NCBI GenBank assembly: GCA_963930645.1
Contig: OZ005653.1
Location: 108,208,059 to 108,272,058, forward strand
Direction: 5' to 3'
Source of the DNA: Salticus scenicus
Lineage: Eukaryota; Arthropoda; Arachnida; Araneae; Salticidae
Length of the DNA: 64,000 bases
Under the pieces are notes generated by a model. That model saw only the letters and a list, made by a program, of their open reading frames with translations, had not been told where the DNA came from and made no database searches. Positions 1 to 8,808 of the stretch are shown one piece after another (position 1 is the stretch's first letter; each line of letters begins with the position of its first letter). Both the position numbers and the translations under genes were made by a program.

Positions 1-92
1 TAGGCCTTTTTTTCCGTAACGCAGTTAAGTACGAACTAAGCATCCTCAAATAAGAACCACACATCAGCAAAGTATAATACCCTACTGACTAC

Positions 93-552
93 TGTCGTCA
101 ATATTTTTGAAACTGCAAATATCTGTTAAAGAAAAGAAAATAACATCCCATGAAATAACAATAATTTATGAGCATTTCGGAAAATATATAAATTAAGAAT
201 TTTTCGCCATATCCTTTTTATGTAAATTATAAAAGATTCCAATATAATAAAATATCACTATAAACTCAAACTCAAACAACAAATTAACACAAACGCAAAT
301 GTTATCGATGCTGAAATATGGAAAACGCCGGGTTCGAAGTCGAAGTTGTCCATTCAGCCTTTCGAAGTTTTTTGTGGTTTTTTCTATAACGTGCTATACA
401 TCCACAGAAAGGAAGACATACCGTCCTGGCCTAGGACCCTCCAGTCGTCAATATTTTTTAAACTGAAATATTTATAAAAGAAAAGAAAATGTCATCCCAT
501 GAAATCGACAAATAATTTATGGATGTTTTGTGAAATATATAAAGAATTTAAA
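93..552. repeat. Pair of diverged direct repeats of about 105 bp
   Basis: Two stretches, about 93-200 and 443-552, share the order GTCGTCAATATTTTT, AAAGAAAAGAAAAT, CATCCCATGAAAT, AATTTATG and GAAATATATAAA, with small indels. The second copy directly follows a SINE-like 3' end (GGACCCTCC). Both are therefore probably flanking parts of one dispersed repeat. No coding capacity is seen. Confidence 0.6.
300..445 (+). repeat. SINE-like fragment (tRNA-derived family)
   Basis: A B-box-like GGGTTCGAAG near 332 is followed about 105 bases later by CCTAGGACCCTCCAGTCGTCAAT. The end resembles the 3' part of the copy at 844-1092 (CTGGGACCCTTGCGTAGTCAAT) and the fragment at 38905-38955. The A box and 5' part are not clear, so this is a degraded copy. 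Confidence 0.4.
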
Positions 553-723
553 GAACGTGAATAAATGCAGGATGATCACTCCTTGCAAGGCAGGCACAAT
601 TAAATTGCGCTTGAAAATATTGATCAAGAAGGTAAGTAAATTTCAATGAGTGCTAAAGGTGAATGTTTCTTGAATAATTTTGAATAAAGTGTTAACGTTA
701 TTAACAGCTTTAATAAAAATTAT

Positions 724-806
724 GAGTATATGTTAAGTATTTAAGCGGGGGTTTAAGGAATGGAGTATCCCCACGGCACAGGAAGTCTGACCAAATAAAA
801 CAGTCT

Positions 807-845
<39 letters not shown>

Positions 846-1092
846 GGCCCCAAAATTGGAGAGCAGTACTGTTTCTCAAACCTGGTAGACGGGAAGTGTC
901 GGGTTCGATCTCTAACCGTGTTCGTCGACCTATCTGTTCGGAGTTTTTCATGTTTTTCCCCCCTAAATTTGCGTAAATACGGTCGTGGACCACTTGGAAA
1001 GACCCCCACGGAGGACATTCCCCTATATAGGCCTGGGACCCTTGCGTAGTCAATCGGCCTTTAAACCTACAACCAACCAACCAACCAACCTA
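724..1092 (+). mobile_element. Poly(A) tract followed by a tRNA-derived SINE with an (AACC)n tail
   Basis: A run of about 36 A at 807-843 ends one short retroposed segment. From 844 a second unit begins. It has GGTAGACGGGAAGTGTC and a RNA polymerase III B-box-like GGGTTCGATCTC near 900. It ends with GCCTGGGACCCTTGCG, AGTCAATCGGCC and a tail of AACCAACCAACC at 1069-1092. The B box and short tandem tail are typical of tRNA-derived SINEs. Related copies occur at 300-445, 38905-38955 and, on the minus strand, 62360-62640. The long homopolymer-encoded reading frames here are artefacts. Confidence 0.6.
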
Positions 1093-1259
1093 TTACTTTA
1101 GAATATAAAGTAATAAGATGAAGCATTATATTTTTAAATTAGAAAAACATAAATATATATATATAATTTGTTAAATTATGCCTTTTAAAAAATGTTATAG
1201 TACCTAAAAATAAGTCAAAATGTCACATCCGCGAAGATGTAAATCTTAAAATGGATCCC

Positions 1260-1410
1260 GGAAAAAAGGGCACCGGAAAAAAGGGCACGGAAAAAAGGGC
1301 ACCGGAAAAAAGGGCACCCGGAAAAAAGGGCACCGGAAAAAAGGGCACTGGAAAAAAGGGCACCCGGAAAAAAGGGCACCGGAAAAAAGGGCACCGGAAA
1401 AAAGGGCACT
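1260..1410. repeat. Minisatellite, ten units of about 15 bp
   Basis: Ten consecutive units of GGAAAAAAGGGCACC start at 1260, 1275, 1289, 1304, 1320, 1335, 1350, 1366, 1381 and 1396. Unit length is 14-16 bp because the trailing AC, ACC or ACCC varies. The interior is almost invariant, so the array is young or actively homogenised. All frames are open simply because the unit has no stop; the Lys/Gly/Thr or Phe/Pro repeats they encode are not supported as proteins. Confidence 0.95.
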
Positions 1411-1524
1411 TTTCCAATTCGCAAATCGCAAAATAATAAATATCAAATAATGAATTTAAAAATGACTTTCAAACTACATTTTTAGAAATTTCAGTTGATT
1501 TGGTACAACATTCATTTAGTATAT

Positions 1525-2000
1525 TTTTCGGGGAAGAGGGGGGAGGGGGGCAGGAGCAGATCGAAAGAAAATAATTGTTTTTACAAAAACTCTTACAGAA
1601 TTTAATGAAACTTTATATAATCTCGTACAATTTGTGAAAAAAATGACAGTAAGTGGCAGGCAAACTTGGGGGGGGGGGGGGGGTTAAAGAGGGGGGGGGG
1701 CAGAGGAAAATAAAATTATCTTTATAGCACCGTTTTACCGATTTAATGATATATTCTATAATTATCACTTACTTTTTATGAAGATCACAATGAGTGATTT
1801 ATATACTGGGAGGGGGAAGGCAAGGGGGGGATATGGAAATAGATTTCATTCTTCTTTAAACTACCCTTTTATCGATTCAAAAAACCGTATAATCACGTAT
1901 AATTTGTGAAAAAATTACAGTAAGTGTCAGACATTTTTTTTTTTTTTTTTTTGGGGGGGGGGGGGGGGAGTGGAAAACAAAATGATTTTTTTATATCACC
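1525..2000. repeat. Diverged tandem repeat with a G-run in each unit
   Basis: Runs of G begin near 1530, 1664, 1809 and 1954, a period of roughly 135-145 bp. Between them alternate AAAATAAAATTATC-like and ATTTGTGAAAAAA/TTACAGTAAGTG-like segments; the latter is clear at 1630-1655 and 1900-1928. The fourth unit runs into the N gap. The longest G run is about 16 bases. G-runs of this kind form quadruplexes and stall sequencing, which may be why the assembly breaks here. Confidence 0.65.
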
Positions 2001-2200
2001 NNNNNNNNNNNNNNNNNNNNNNNNNNNNNNNNNNNNNNNNNNNNNNNNNNNNNNNNNNNNNNNNNNNNNNNNNNNNNNNNNNNNNNNNNNNNNNNNNNNN
2101 NNNNNNNNNNNNNNNNNNNNNNNNNNNNNNNNNNNNNNNNNNNNNNNNNNNNNNNNNNNNNNNNNNNNNNNNNNNNNNNNNNNNNNNNNNNNNNNNNNNN
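2001..2200. other. Assembly gap (200 N)
   Basis: Exactly 200 undetermined bases, probably a fixed-size placeholder. The true length is unknown. Reading frames reported across it are meaningless. Confidence 0.99.
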
Positions 2201-2797
2201 ATTAAAAAAAAATATCTAATCAAAAGTTCTTTACAAATGAAAGAGGCATTTTTCTGAATTCGTCGTTTTAATTAACTTAAAGATCGGAAAATTAAAATTT
2301 TTAAAATTAAATAAAGTATAAAAAGCTGGTGGCAACTTGCGTCAACAAACAGACAAACAGAATAAAATATCTCTTAGTCAATCAACTTGCGTCAACACAC
2401 AGACAAACAGGAATAAAACTCTCTCACCCATTTATATATAGAGAGAATTTTTATTAATTGTATTATTGCTATTATCATTAGGACTAAAGTACTAGTTAAT
2501 TATGGTTCTATATCACCATTAAAAATCAAGGGAAAATTCGCACCATGCTAACTTTATTGAAATTTTTTTATCTTTAAAACAACAGTTTCTAACTTACGAA
2601 AATATTTTTGACGCCGTCATCTCACCATATATTTGAAAAATGCGACTGTGAAGAATATTTATTATTTTGTCAATTTGGATTTTTCAAATGCTTTTTGGAT
2701 TATTAAAGATCAAGTGAAACAATCATTTGACGTTTTGGTGTTTTGGATATTATTATCCTTTTTTAATAGATTTTAATATATATATATATATATATAT
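2201..2797. other. AT-rich non-coding DNA with a short direct repeat
   Basis: No gene is seen. The segment CAACTTGCGTCAACA followed by ACAGACAAACAG occurs twice, near 2332 and 2382. It ends in a (TA)n tract at 2777-2797, which is the left half of the insertion site of the Gypsy element. Confidence 0.6.
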
Positions 2798-3436
2798 TGT
2801 TGCGTACTTGGGGGTTCGTGAGTTGTCTGAGAATGAAAGGCCAAACGTACAAAAATTCAGTAATTTATTCACAGAAAATTCCAGAAAAATGCAGGTCTAT
2901 AAACCAAGTATCAGCTTCAATTCAAACAGTAAACACAGCTTAAACAACAGCTGTCAATAACAAATCCACAGTACAAACTGTATACCAATAACACTTGAAG
3001 CAAGTCTCTCTCAAAGAGGCTCAAGAGCAATGCAAGCACCAGCGAAGCTCGCTGAGATCTGAACTGAACTGACTCTGACTGCCCTTGGCGAGGAAGCGCT
3101 CCTTATATGCTGTTCCATGGAGCCCAGATTTTTCGAGAAAACTCTAGAAAGTGGTCAACCAATCAACTTACAGCTTCCATATTTGGTATATCCCATATAA
3201 GGATTTTCTCGCCAAGGTCGCCAAGAAAATCGCCAAGGTGGGAAAAAGTCGCCAAATTTGGCGCCAAATCCATTACGTGCATTACTGGGGCTTTTTAATG
3301 CGTTTTTAAGGGAAAATAAGGCTATTTCAACGCTAAAACGACTAGAAATGCACAAAATTAGCACTTTATCAACTTACTAAGCCTCTTTGAAAGAATTTAT
3401 ACAAAAATAAACACAATTATTTACAATTTCGTAACA
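2798..3436 (-). repeat. 3' LTR of the Gypsy element
   Basis: 639 bp, terminal TGTTGCG and CGTAACA. Read on the minus strand, a TATA-like CATATAAG lies at 3102-3109 and an AATAAA polyadenylation signal at 2864-2869. This gives a plausible U3-R-U5 order with transcription starting near 3075. Confidence 0.93.
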
Positions 3437-3452
3437 CTGCCCCCCTCCCAAG
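3437..3452 (-). promoter_or_regulatory. Polypurine tract of the Gypsy element
   Basis: The minus strand reads TTGGGAGGGGGGCAG directly against the 3' LTR. This is the expected position and composition for plus-strand DNA priming. Confidence 0.85.
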
Positions 3453-3680
3453 GACTGCACGTCCCGGGCAGTGCAACCCTTGGTCAAGAGGCGAAACTAA
3501 ACAAATTTACACAATCTAAAACACAAAAACTAAGTTGCATATAACGATAACATAGAAATATAAATTAAGTGGGAAATATTTACAAAATTCACAAATATGT
3601 ACAAATATTTATATACAAATATTTACTGTGCGCATGCGCAAATTTTACAAGTATTTACATTTTAAATTTTAATTTTACCG
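3453..3680 (-). other. 3' untranslated region of the Gypsy element
   Basis: AT-rich sequence between the pol stop codon and the polypurine tract. No env or accessory frame is present. Confidence 0.7.
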
Positions 3681-6600
3681 TTACTTGTGGTACTTGGCTA
3701 GCCTATTATAGTGCACCACCTTCGGTTTTGATGAAGGTGTTTTAGTGATCCGCACCACTACATCATTCAGCCTTTTTAAGACTGTGTATGGTCCGTCCCA
3801 GTTGCACTGTAGCTTGGGAGAGAGTCCTTTGCGTCGAACAGGATTCCACAACCAGACCTTCTCTCCTTCCTGAAACTCATGTTGCGTAGCCTTTAGATCG
3901 TACCTTGTCTTCATTTTCTCCGATGCAATGTGAATTCGCTCCCGAGCAAAGTTGTGAACGTCCTCAAATCGTGCCTGGAGATCTTGGATGTACTCCTCGG
4001 GCGATGAAGGCGCATCGGGTGGACAACCAAACAGGAGATCACAAGGGAGACGAAGTTCACGTCCAAACAGCATTTGGGCTGGAGTATAGCCGGTGGTTTC
4101 ATGGACAGCACTTCGATAAGCCAGCAGGAACAATGGCAACTTCAAGTCCCAATCTTGCTGGTTCCTTGATACTAGAAGGGAGAGGTTATTCAGGATGGTA
4201 CGATTGAACCTCTCGACCATGCCGTCCGACTGGGGATGTAAGGGTGTTGTCCGGGTTTTGTCTATGCCGAGTAGTTCACACAGTCCTTTGAAAACATCAG
4301 AGGTAAAGTTCCTACCTTGGTCGGTATGAAGTTGTAGGGGCGTGCCGTACCTTGACACCCATTGCTGCACTAGGACTTCTGCGACTGTGCATGCCTCTTG
4401 ATTGGGAATGGGATATGCCTCAGGCCACTTGGTGAAATAGTCCATCACGACGAGGATGTATTTATTCCCACTGGAGGTCCGTGGCAAAGGACCCAAGATA
4501 TCGATTGCAATCCGTTCAAATGGTGCTCCCACGTTATACCGTTGCAGTCTTCCTCGACTTCGTTTCTGCGGGCCTTTACGTGCCGCACAAGCATCACAGG
4601 ATTTACACCATTTCTCCACATCCTCCTTTGCCTTGCACCAGTAGAAGCGTTCCCGAACTTTCTGCAGAGTCTTCATTACCCCAAAATGGCCTCCGGTAGA
4701 GCTACTATGCAGTTGTTCCAAAACAGCTGGAATTTTTGATCTTGGTAATAAAATCTGCCATCTGAAGCTTTTCCCATCATCAGATTCCCACTTTCTGTAT
4801 AATACACCGTTTCTGATATGAAGAGAGTCCCAAAGTGCCCAATAACTTTTCGTAATGGGACTAAATCTGGAAATATCCTGCCAGGTAGGTCTGTTGCTGG
4901 TCGTCTCCTTCAGCTGTAATATAGGCTTTATGTCAGGATCTTCCAACTGGGCTTTTCTAAGTTCTTCGTCACTCCATGGATCGGGATCTTGATCTGATGG
5001 TGTTGAGACAGTAACTTGGCAGGCAACCGGATTTATCGGCAGGTATTTCTGTTCGGCTCTAGAGCAGTACTTGCAGCTTTCCGAGCAGGGCTTCCGTGAC
5101 AAGGCATCAGCATTACCATGTAGAGTCCCTTTACGATGACGTATCTCGAAGTCATATTCCTGCAGGCGTTGTATCCACCTGGCAATCTGTCCTTCCGGGT
5201 TCTTGAACTGGAGCAACCACGTTAAAGATGCATGGTCAGTCCGGAGCAGAAATCTTCTGCCATAGAGGTAATGATGGAAATGTTCTATGGCTTTTACGAT
5301 GGCGAGTAGCTCTTTCCTGGTGGTACAGTAATTTCGCTCCGGTTTAGACAGGCATTTACTCCAATAGGCAATGACATGTTCTTGACCATCAATTTCCTGC
5401 GACAGAACAGCACCGACACTCTCATGGCTGGCATCTGTATCAAGTATGAACTGTCTGTCGGGCTGTGGATATGTCAAGATAGGGGAAGATGTTAAGGCCT
5501 CTTTAAGTCGCTTGAACGCTTTTTCACATTCATCCGTCCACAGGAACTTCTGTTTGGCTTCCGTCAGCTTATGCAGTGGTCTGGCAATATTTGAGAAACC
5601 CTTGACAAACTTCCTGTAGTAAGTGCATAACCCCAGGAAACTTCGTAGTTGGTGTACATTTTCAGGGCGACTCCAGTTCTCGACTGCAGAGATCTTCTCA
5701 GGATCAGTTCTCACACCTTCGGCAGAAATGATATGGCCGAGGTAGCTCACTTCACGACGGAACAAGTTACACTTGCCTGGATTCAATTTGAGGTTAGCCA
5801 TTCTGAGTTTCTCCAGCACCTTTCGGATGTTTCGTAGATGGTCTTCAAAAGTGCGCCCCACAATGATAATATCATCCAAATACACCAGACAGGCTTCATA
5901 GGAAAGTCCTTTTAGCACTGTCTCCATCAGGCGTTCGAAGGTGGCAGGTGCATTACATAATCCGAATGGCATAACTTTAAATTGCCACAGTCCTTGTCCC
6001 GTGGTGAATGCAGTCTTCTCACGATCATCAGGATGTAATTCTACTTGCCAGTAACCGCTCTTCAGATCCAAAGTCGAGAACCATTTATTGCCAGCAAGTG
6101 TGTCTAATGTGTCGTCAATTCTGGGAAGAGGGTAACTGTCTTTCTTCGTGATGTCATTCAAACGACGATAATCCACACAAAATCTTGTTGAACCATCCTT
6201 TTTCCGCACCAGTACTATGGGAGAGGCCCAAGGACTCGTTGATGGCTCGATGACATCATTGTGCTGCATTTCACTTAGAAGTTCAGTGACCTCTTCCTGT
6301 TTAGCAAATGGAAGTCTTCTTGGATGTTGTTTGATTGGAGGATGATTTCCTGTATCAATTCTGTGCTGGGTGATGTTCGTTCTCCCGACGTCTTCAGGTG
6401 TTCGAGAAAACAGGTCTTTAAATTCTTGGAGTAGCTTCTCCGCAGCACATCTCTGTTCCTTTCCCAACTCTGCATTCTTTAGTAATTCCGTTATTAATTG
6501 TTCTGAAGACTTGGATGCTGTTGATTGCGTGGGACGGTTGATGCATGTAACAGGAGTGCAGGTTGCTAACACCTCATCCTTCTTCACTGTCCGGACCTTA

Positions 6601-8777
6601 TCGCTGATGTTTGCGACTCTCACAGGAATAGTACTCTTGGAGAGATCCACCAGAGATGAAGCTACCAGAACTCCTCTTGGGCTATTGTCTATATTCGGAT
6701 ATTCAATCAGTCCATAGCGGAAGAATTGCTTGGTAGGAGGGGTTCCTGAAACTATTGTCTCTGTGTGTGGGGGGATGGAAACTTCCGACTTGGCTGTTAT
6801 CTGGCAAATTTGCTGAATGTCTTGATTTTCAGTATTGAACACAGCTATGTCTTCCGAACTCGAATGCAGTTCATTATTCTTGAAGTCCAATTTGAAGTTA
6901 AATTTTCTTAGGAAATCAATTCCAATGATTAGAGGATCTCTTATGTCAGCCACATATGCCATATGATGGTAACTGGCATTTCCAAAAGTGATGGTCAAGT
7001 TCATTTTTCCATATATTTTGATTTCGTCTCCGGTCACAGTCTGGAGTTTAACACAGGGCGGCGTCCAGAGGATCTTCTCTTTTAGTTCTTGAGCCAAATC
7101 CGTTCTAATGATGGTCACATTGGCTCCCGTGTCCAGAATCATCCGGCAGGTGGCGTTGTTGACTTGGCCATAGACGTAAAGTCCATTATCGCCGCCACTC
7201 ATCGATGAAACATGAAATACTGTAAATTGGGGCTCTTTAATTTTAGGCAACCTCCGCCCCGCGAGATGGCCTCCTCTTAGTTTCCCTGCAGTGATGGTGA
7301 AGCCGGGTGATTTCCTATAGTTGGTCGTACGGGGCAGTTCCTCTTCACATGACCATCCCCTCCACAGCCCCAGCACTTTATCTTCCGTTCCTTTTTTTTC
7401 TATATTATTTTCCAGGCTGCGCAATCTCTTTAAGATCTCTGCGAAACTTCTCTTCATTTCATTCTCATCAGCAGGCGTATCATTTAATGAGACTGCTCTT
7501 ATGGTATGGCGGTCTTTACGGGAGGCTTGTTGGGCTGCCTCTATCCTAAGTGCATAGCCTAAAGCTGATTCTACGTCTCTGATGTTGGAGAGTCTCAGCG
7601 CTTTTTGAATTTCTGGATCCCGAACAGCATCGATAAAGTACTGAAGAGCTAAGTCGTTTCGAGTGTCAGCTTGACAGTCTGAGAATGCTAGGTGTGACAA
7701 TCTCTGAATGTCCGCTGCCAGCTCTTGCAAACTTTCGCCCGTTTTCTGGTAACGGGACTTTAGCTGGAGGCGACTATAGTCCTTAGAACACTTCTCTCCG
7801 AACCGTAGCTCCAGTGCTCTAGTCAAGGCCTCGAAGTCGTTCCTTTCTTCTTTAGAAACATTTCTCAGGATCTCGGCTGCATCTCCCCGTAATGCTGCTG
7901 CTAAGTGGACCGACTTGGCGGTAGAGTCCCAGCCGTTAGCTTCAGCTACGATGGAAAACTGCGTCTTATATACATGCCAGGAGGAACTGCCGTCGTAGGT
8001 AGATAGCTTAATAAATTCGTGATTCTGGTTTCTTCTCTCTTTCCTTTCAGTTTCCTGGGGCTTGGATTCTAACTTTTCTTCGAGATTCCGAATCTTGCTC
8101 TGCAAATCATTCCCTATTACCTCTCCGCTCCACTCTTCTCTCATTTTTCTCTCAAGATCTTTCTCCATTCTCTTAAACTTGCTTTCTATCTCTGAAACTT
8201 TTCCTTTCAGCTCTTGATCAAAGTTTTCTTTAAATTTCTCCTCAAAATTCTCTTCTATCTTCATAAATCTCTCTTCAAAATTCTTTTCCACTTTCAAAAC
8301 TTTCTCTTCAAAATTTTCTTCTATCTTTATAACTTTCTCTTCTATTCCATCCATTCTGTTTTCCATATCCGATAATTTACTTTCAATCACTTCCTTTACT
8401 GTCGAAAGTTCTCTCTTCATCTCGTCTTGATTAGATTTAATTTCTTCGGTCAAACTGTCTTTCAACTCTCTTTGCGATGTTTCCATTTTCTCTTGTGCTA
8501 CCTTCATTTCTTCAGTCAAACCGTCTTTCAACTCTCTTTGCGATGTTTCCATTTTCTCTTGTGCTACCTTCATTTCTTCAGTCAAACCGTCTTTCAACTC
8601 TCTTTGTCCAGTTTCCATCTTTTCCAGTCCAGTTTCCATCTTTTCCAGTCCTGTTTCCATTTTCTCTATCAATCCGGTTTCCATCTTTTCCTGTCCGGCT
8701 TTCATTTCATTTATCTGGGTAGCTAAGGCTTCTAGAAGTTTTTTCATCTCTTGCTCCATAGCCCTCGTTATCACCAT
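3681..8777 (-). CDS. Gag-Pol polyprotein of a Ty3/Gypsy retrotransposon (1698 aa)
   Basis: Residues 1-250 are a charged coiled coil with three copies of a 22-residue repeat. Residues about 255-430 are a retrotransposon Gag (capsid-like) domain. The protease motif DTGAN starts at Asp549. RT spans about 800-985 with YLDD at 966-969. RNase H follows, with DTDAS including Asp1115. Integrase has a His/Cys zinc region from His1357 and catalytic Asp1426, Asp1486 and Glu1522 (D-x59-D-x35-E). The protein would copy element RNA into DNA and insert it. The start ATG lies 11 bases from the primer site (MVITRAM). Gag and Pol share one frame here only because of a one-base change in an A8 run near codon 460; codons about 461-497 are then read out of the gag frame and the zinc knuckle is lost. 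Closest relatives are probably arthropod 412/17.6-like elements; the clade is not settled. Confidence 0.93.
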   Translation of the reverse strand: MVITRAMEQEMKKLLEALATQINEMKAGQEKMETGLIEKMETGLEKMETGLEKMETGQRELKDGLTEEMKVAQEKMETSQRELKDGLTEEMKVAQEKMETSQRELKDSLTEEIKSNQDEMKRELSTVKEVIESKLSDMENRMDGIEEKVIKIEENFEEKVLKVEKNFEERFMKIEENFEEKFKENFDQELKGKVSEIESKFKRMEKDLERKMREEWSGEVIGNDLQSKIRNLEEKLESKPQETERKERRNQNHEFIKLSTYDGSSSWHVYKTQFSIVAEANGWDSTAKSVHLAAALRGDAAEILRNVSKEERNDFEALTRALELRFGEKCSKDYSRLQLKSRYQKTGESLQELAADIQRLSHLAFSDCQADTRNDLALQYFIDAVRDPEIQKALRLSNIRDVESALGYALRIEAAQQASRKDRHTIRAVSLNDTPADENEMKRSFAEILKRLRSLENNIEKKGTEDKVLGLWRGWSCEEELPRTTNYRKSPGFTITAGKLRGGHLAGRRLPKIKEPQFTVFHVSSMSGGDNGLYVYGQVNNATCRMILDTGANVTIIRTDLAQELKEKILWTPPCVKLQTVTGDEIKIYGKMNLTITFGNASYHHMAYVADIRDPLIIGIDFLRKFNFKLDFKNNELHSSSEDIAVFNTENQDIQQICQITAKSEVSIPPHTETIVSGTPPTKQFFRYGLIEYPNIDNSPRGVLVASSLVDLSKSTIPVRVANISDKVRTVKKDEVLATCTPVTCINRPTQSTASKSSEQLITELLKNAELGKEQRCAAEKLLQEFKDLFSRTPEDVGRTNITQHRIDTGNHPPIKQHPRRLPFAKQEEVTELLSEMQHNDVIEPSTSPWASPIVLVRKKDGSTRFCVDYRRLNDITKKDSYPLPRIDDTLDTLAGNKWFSTLDLKSGYWQVELHPDDREKTAFTTGQGLWQFKVMPFGLCNAPATFERLMETVLKGLSYEACLVYLDDIIIVGRTFEDHLRNIRKVLEKLRMANLKLNPGKCNLFRREVSYLGHIISAEGVRTDPEKISAVENWSRPENVHQLRSFLGLCTYYRKFVKGFSNIARPLHKLTEAKQKFLWTDECEKAFKRLKEALTSSPILTYPQPDRQFILDTDASHESVGAVLSQEIDGQEHVIAYWSKCLSKPERNYCTTRKELLAIVKAIEHFHHYLYGRRFLLRTDHASLTWLLQFKNPEGQIARWIQRLQEYDFEIRHRKGTLHGNADALSRKPCSESCKYCSRAEQKYLPINPVACQVTVSTPSDQDPDPWSDEELRKAQLEDPDIKPILQLKETTSNRPTWQDISRFSPITKSYWALWDSLHIRNGVLYRKWESDDGKSFRWQILLPRSKIPAVLEQLHSSSTGGHFGVMKTLQKVRERFYWCKAKEDVEKWCKSCDACAARKGPQKRSRGRLQRYNVGAPFERIAIDILGPLPRTSSGNKYILVVMDYFTKWPEAYPIPNQEACTVAEVLVQQWVSRYGTPLQLHTDQGRNFTSDVFKGLCELLGIDKTRTTPLHPQSDGMVERFNRTILNNLSLLVSRNQQDWDLKLPLFLLAYRSAVHETTGYTPAQMLFGRELRLPCDLLFGCPPDAPSSPEEYIQDLQARFEDVHNFARERIHIASEKMKTRYDLKATQHEFQEGEKVWLWNPVRRKGLSPKLQCNWDGPYTVLKRLNDVVVRITKTPSSKPKVVHYNRLAKYHK
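7277..7286 (-). promoter_or_regulatory. Gag stop codon with GGGAAAC slippery heptamer (-1 frameshift site)
   Basis: In the zinc-knuckle frame the minus strand reads G GGA AAC followed immediately by the gag stop TAA (7277-7279). This is the X-XXY-YYZ type of programmed -1 frameshift site. A -1 slip leads straight into the pol frame (GGG AAA CTA AGA). A GC-rich stretch follows, but I did not establish a definite stem-loop or pseudoknot. Confidence 0.8.
7334..7375 (-). other. Gag CCHC zinc knuckle, out of frame
   Basis: Read on the minus strand in the frame +1 to the long frame, these 14 codons give a perfect C-x2-C-x4-H-x4-C motif (CWGCGGDGHVKRNC). The Gag nucleocapsid normally binds element RNA through this motif. 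In the long frame the same bases give unrelated residues. The gag frame upstream has a TAG just before the A8 run at 7392-7399, so the frame change must lie between about 7376 and 7403. Confidence 0.9.
8438..8635 (-). repeat. 66-bp tandem repeat inside gag
   Basis: Three in-frame copies of a 66-bp (22-codon) unit at about 8438-8503, 8504-8569 and 8570-8635 encode EEMKVAQEKMETSQRELKDG-like heptads. The last two copies are nearly identical. Shorter METGLEK repeats lie upstream in the protein. Recent in-frame slippage has lengthened the coiled coil. Confidence 0.85.
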
Positions 8778-8787
8778 TCACAGACAA

Positions 8788-8804
8788 TCCCGCTTCTGAC
8801 ACCA
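8788..8804 (-). promoter_or_regulatory. Primer binding site, tRNA-Leu type
   Basis: Four bases inside the 5' LTR, the minus strand reads TGGTGTCAGAAGCGGGA. That is complementary to the 3' end of a leucine tRNA (ending CTTCTGACACCA). It is where reverse transcription of the element would start. Confidence 0.8.
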
Positions 8805-8808
8805 GAAA

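Noticed and set aside
733..1080. Reading frames across the poly(A)/SINE region
   Set aside because: They translate a homopolymer (poly-Phe) and SINE sequence; no protein-like composition or domain.
1215..1446. Overlapping frames in the 15-bp minisatellite
   Set aside because: Open in several frames only because the repeat unit lacks stops.
1924..2257. Frames that cross the N gap
   Set aside because: Bases are unknown; the frames are not real.
3107..3364. Frames in the LTRs (also 9118-9375)
   Set aside because: Identical in both LTRs by duplication and located in U3/R; no protein similarity recognised.
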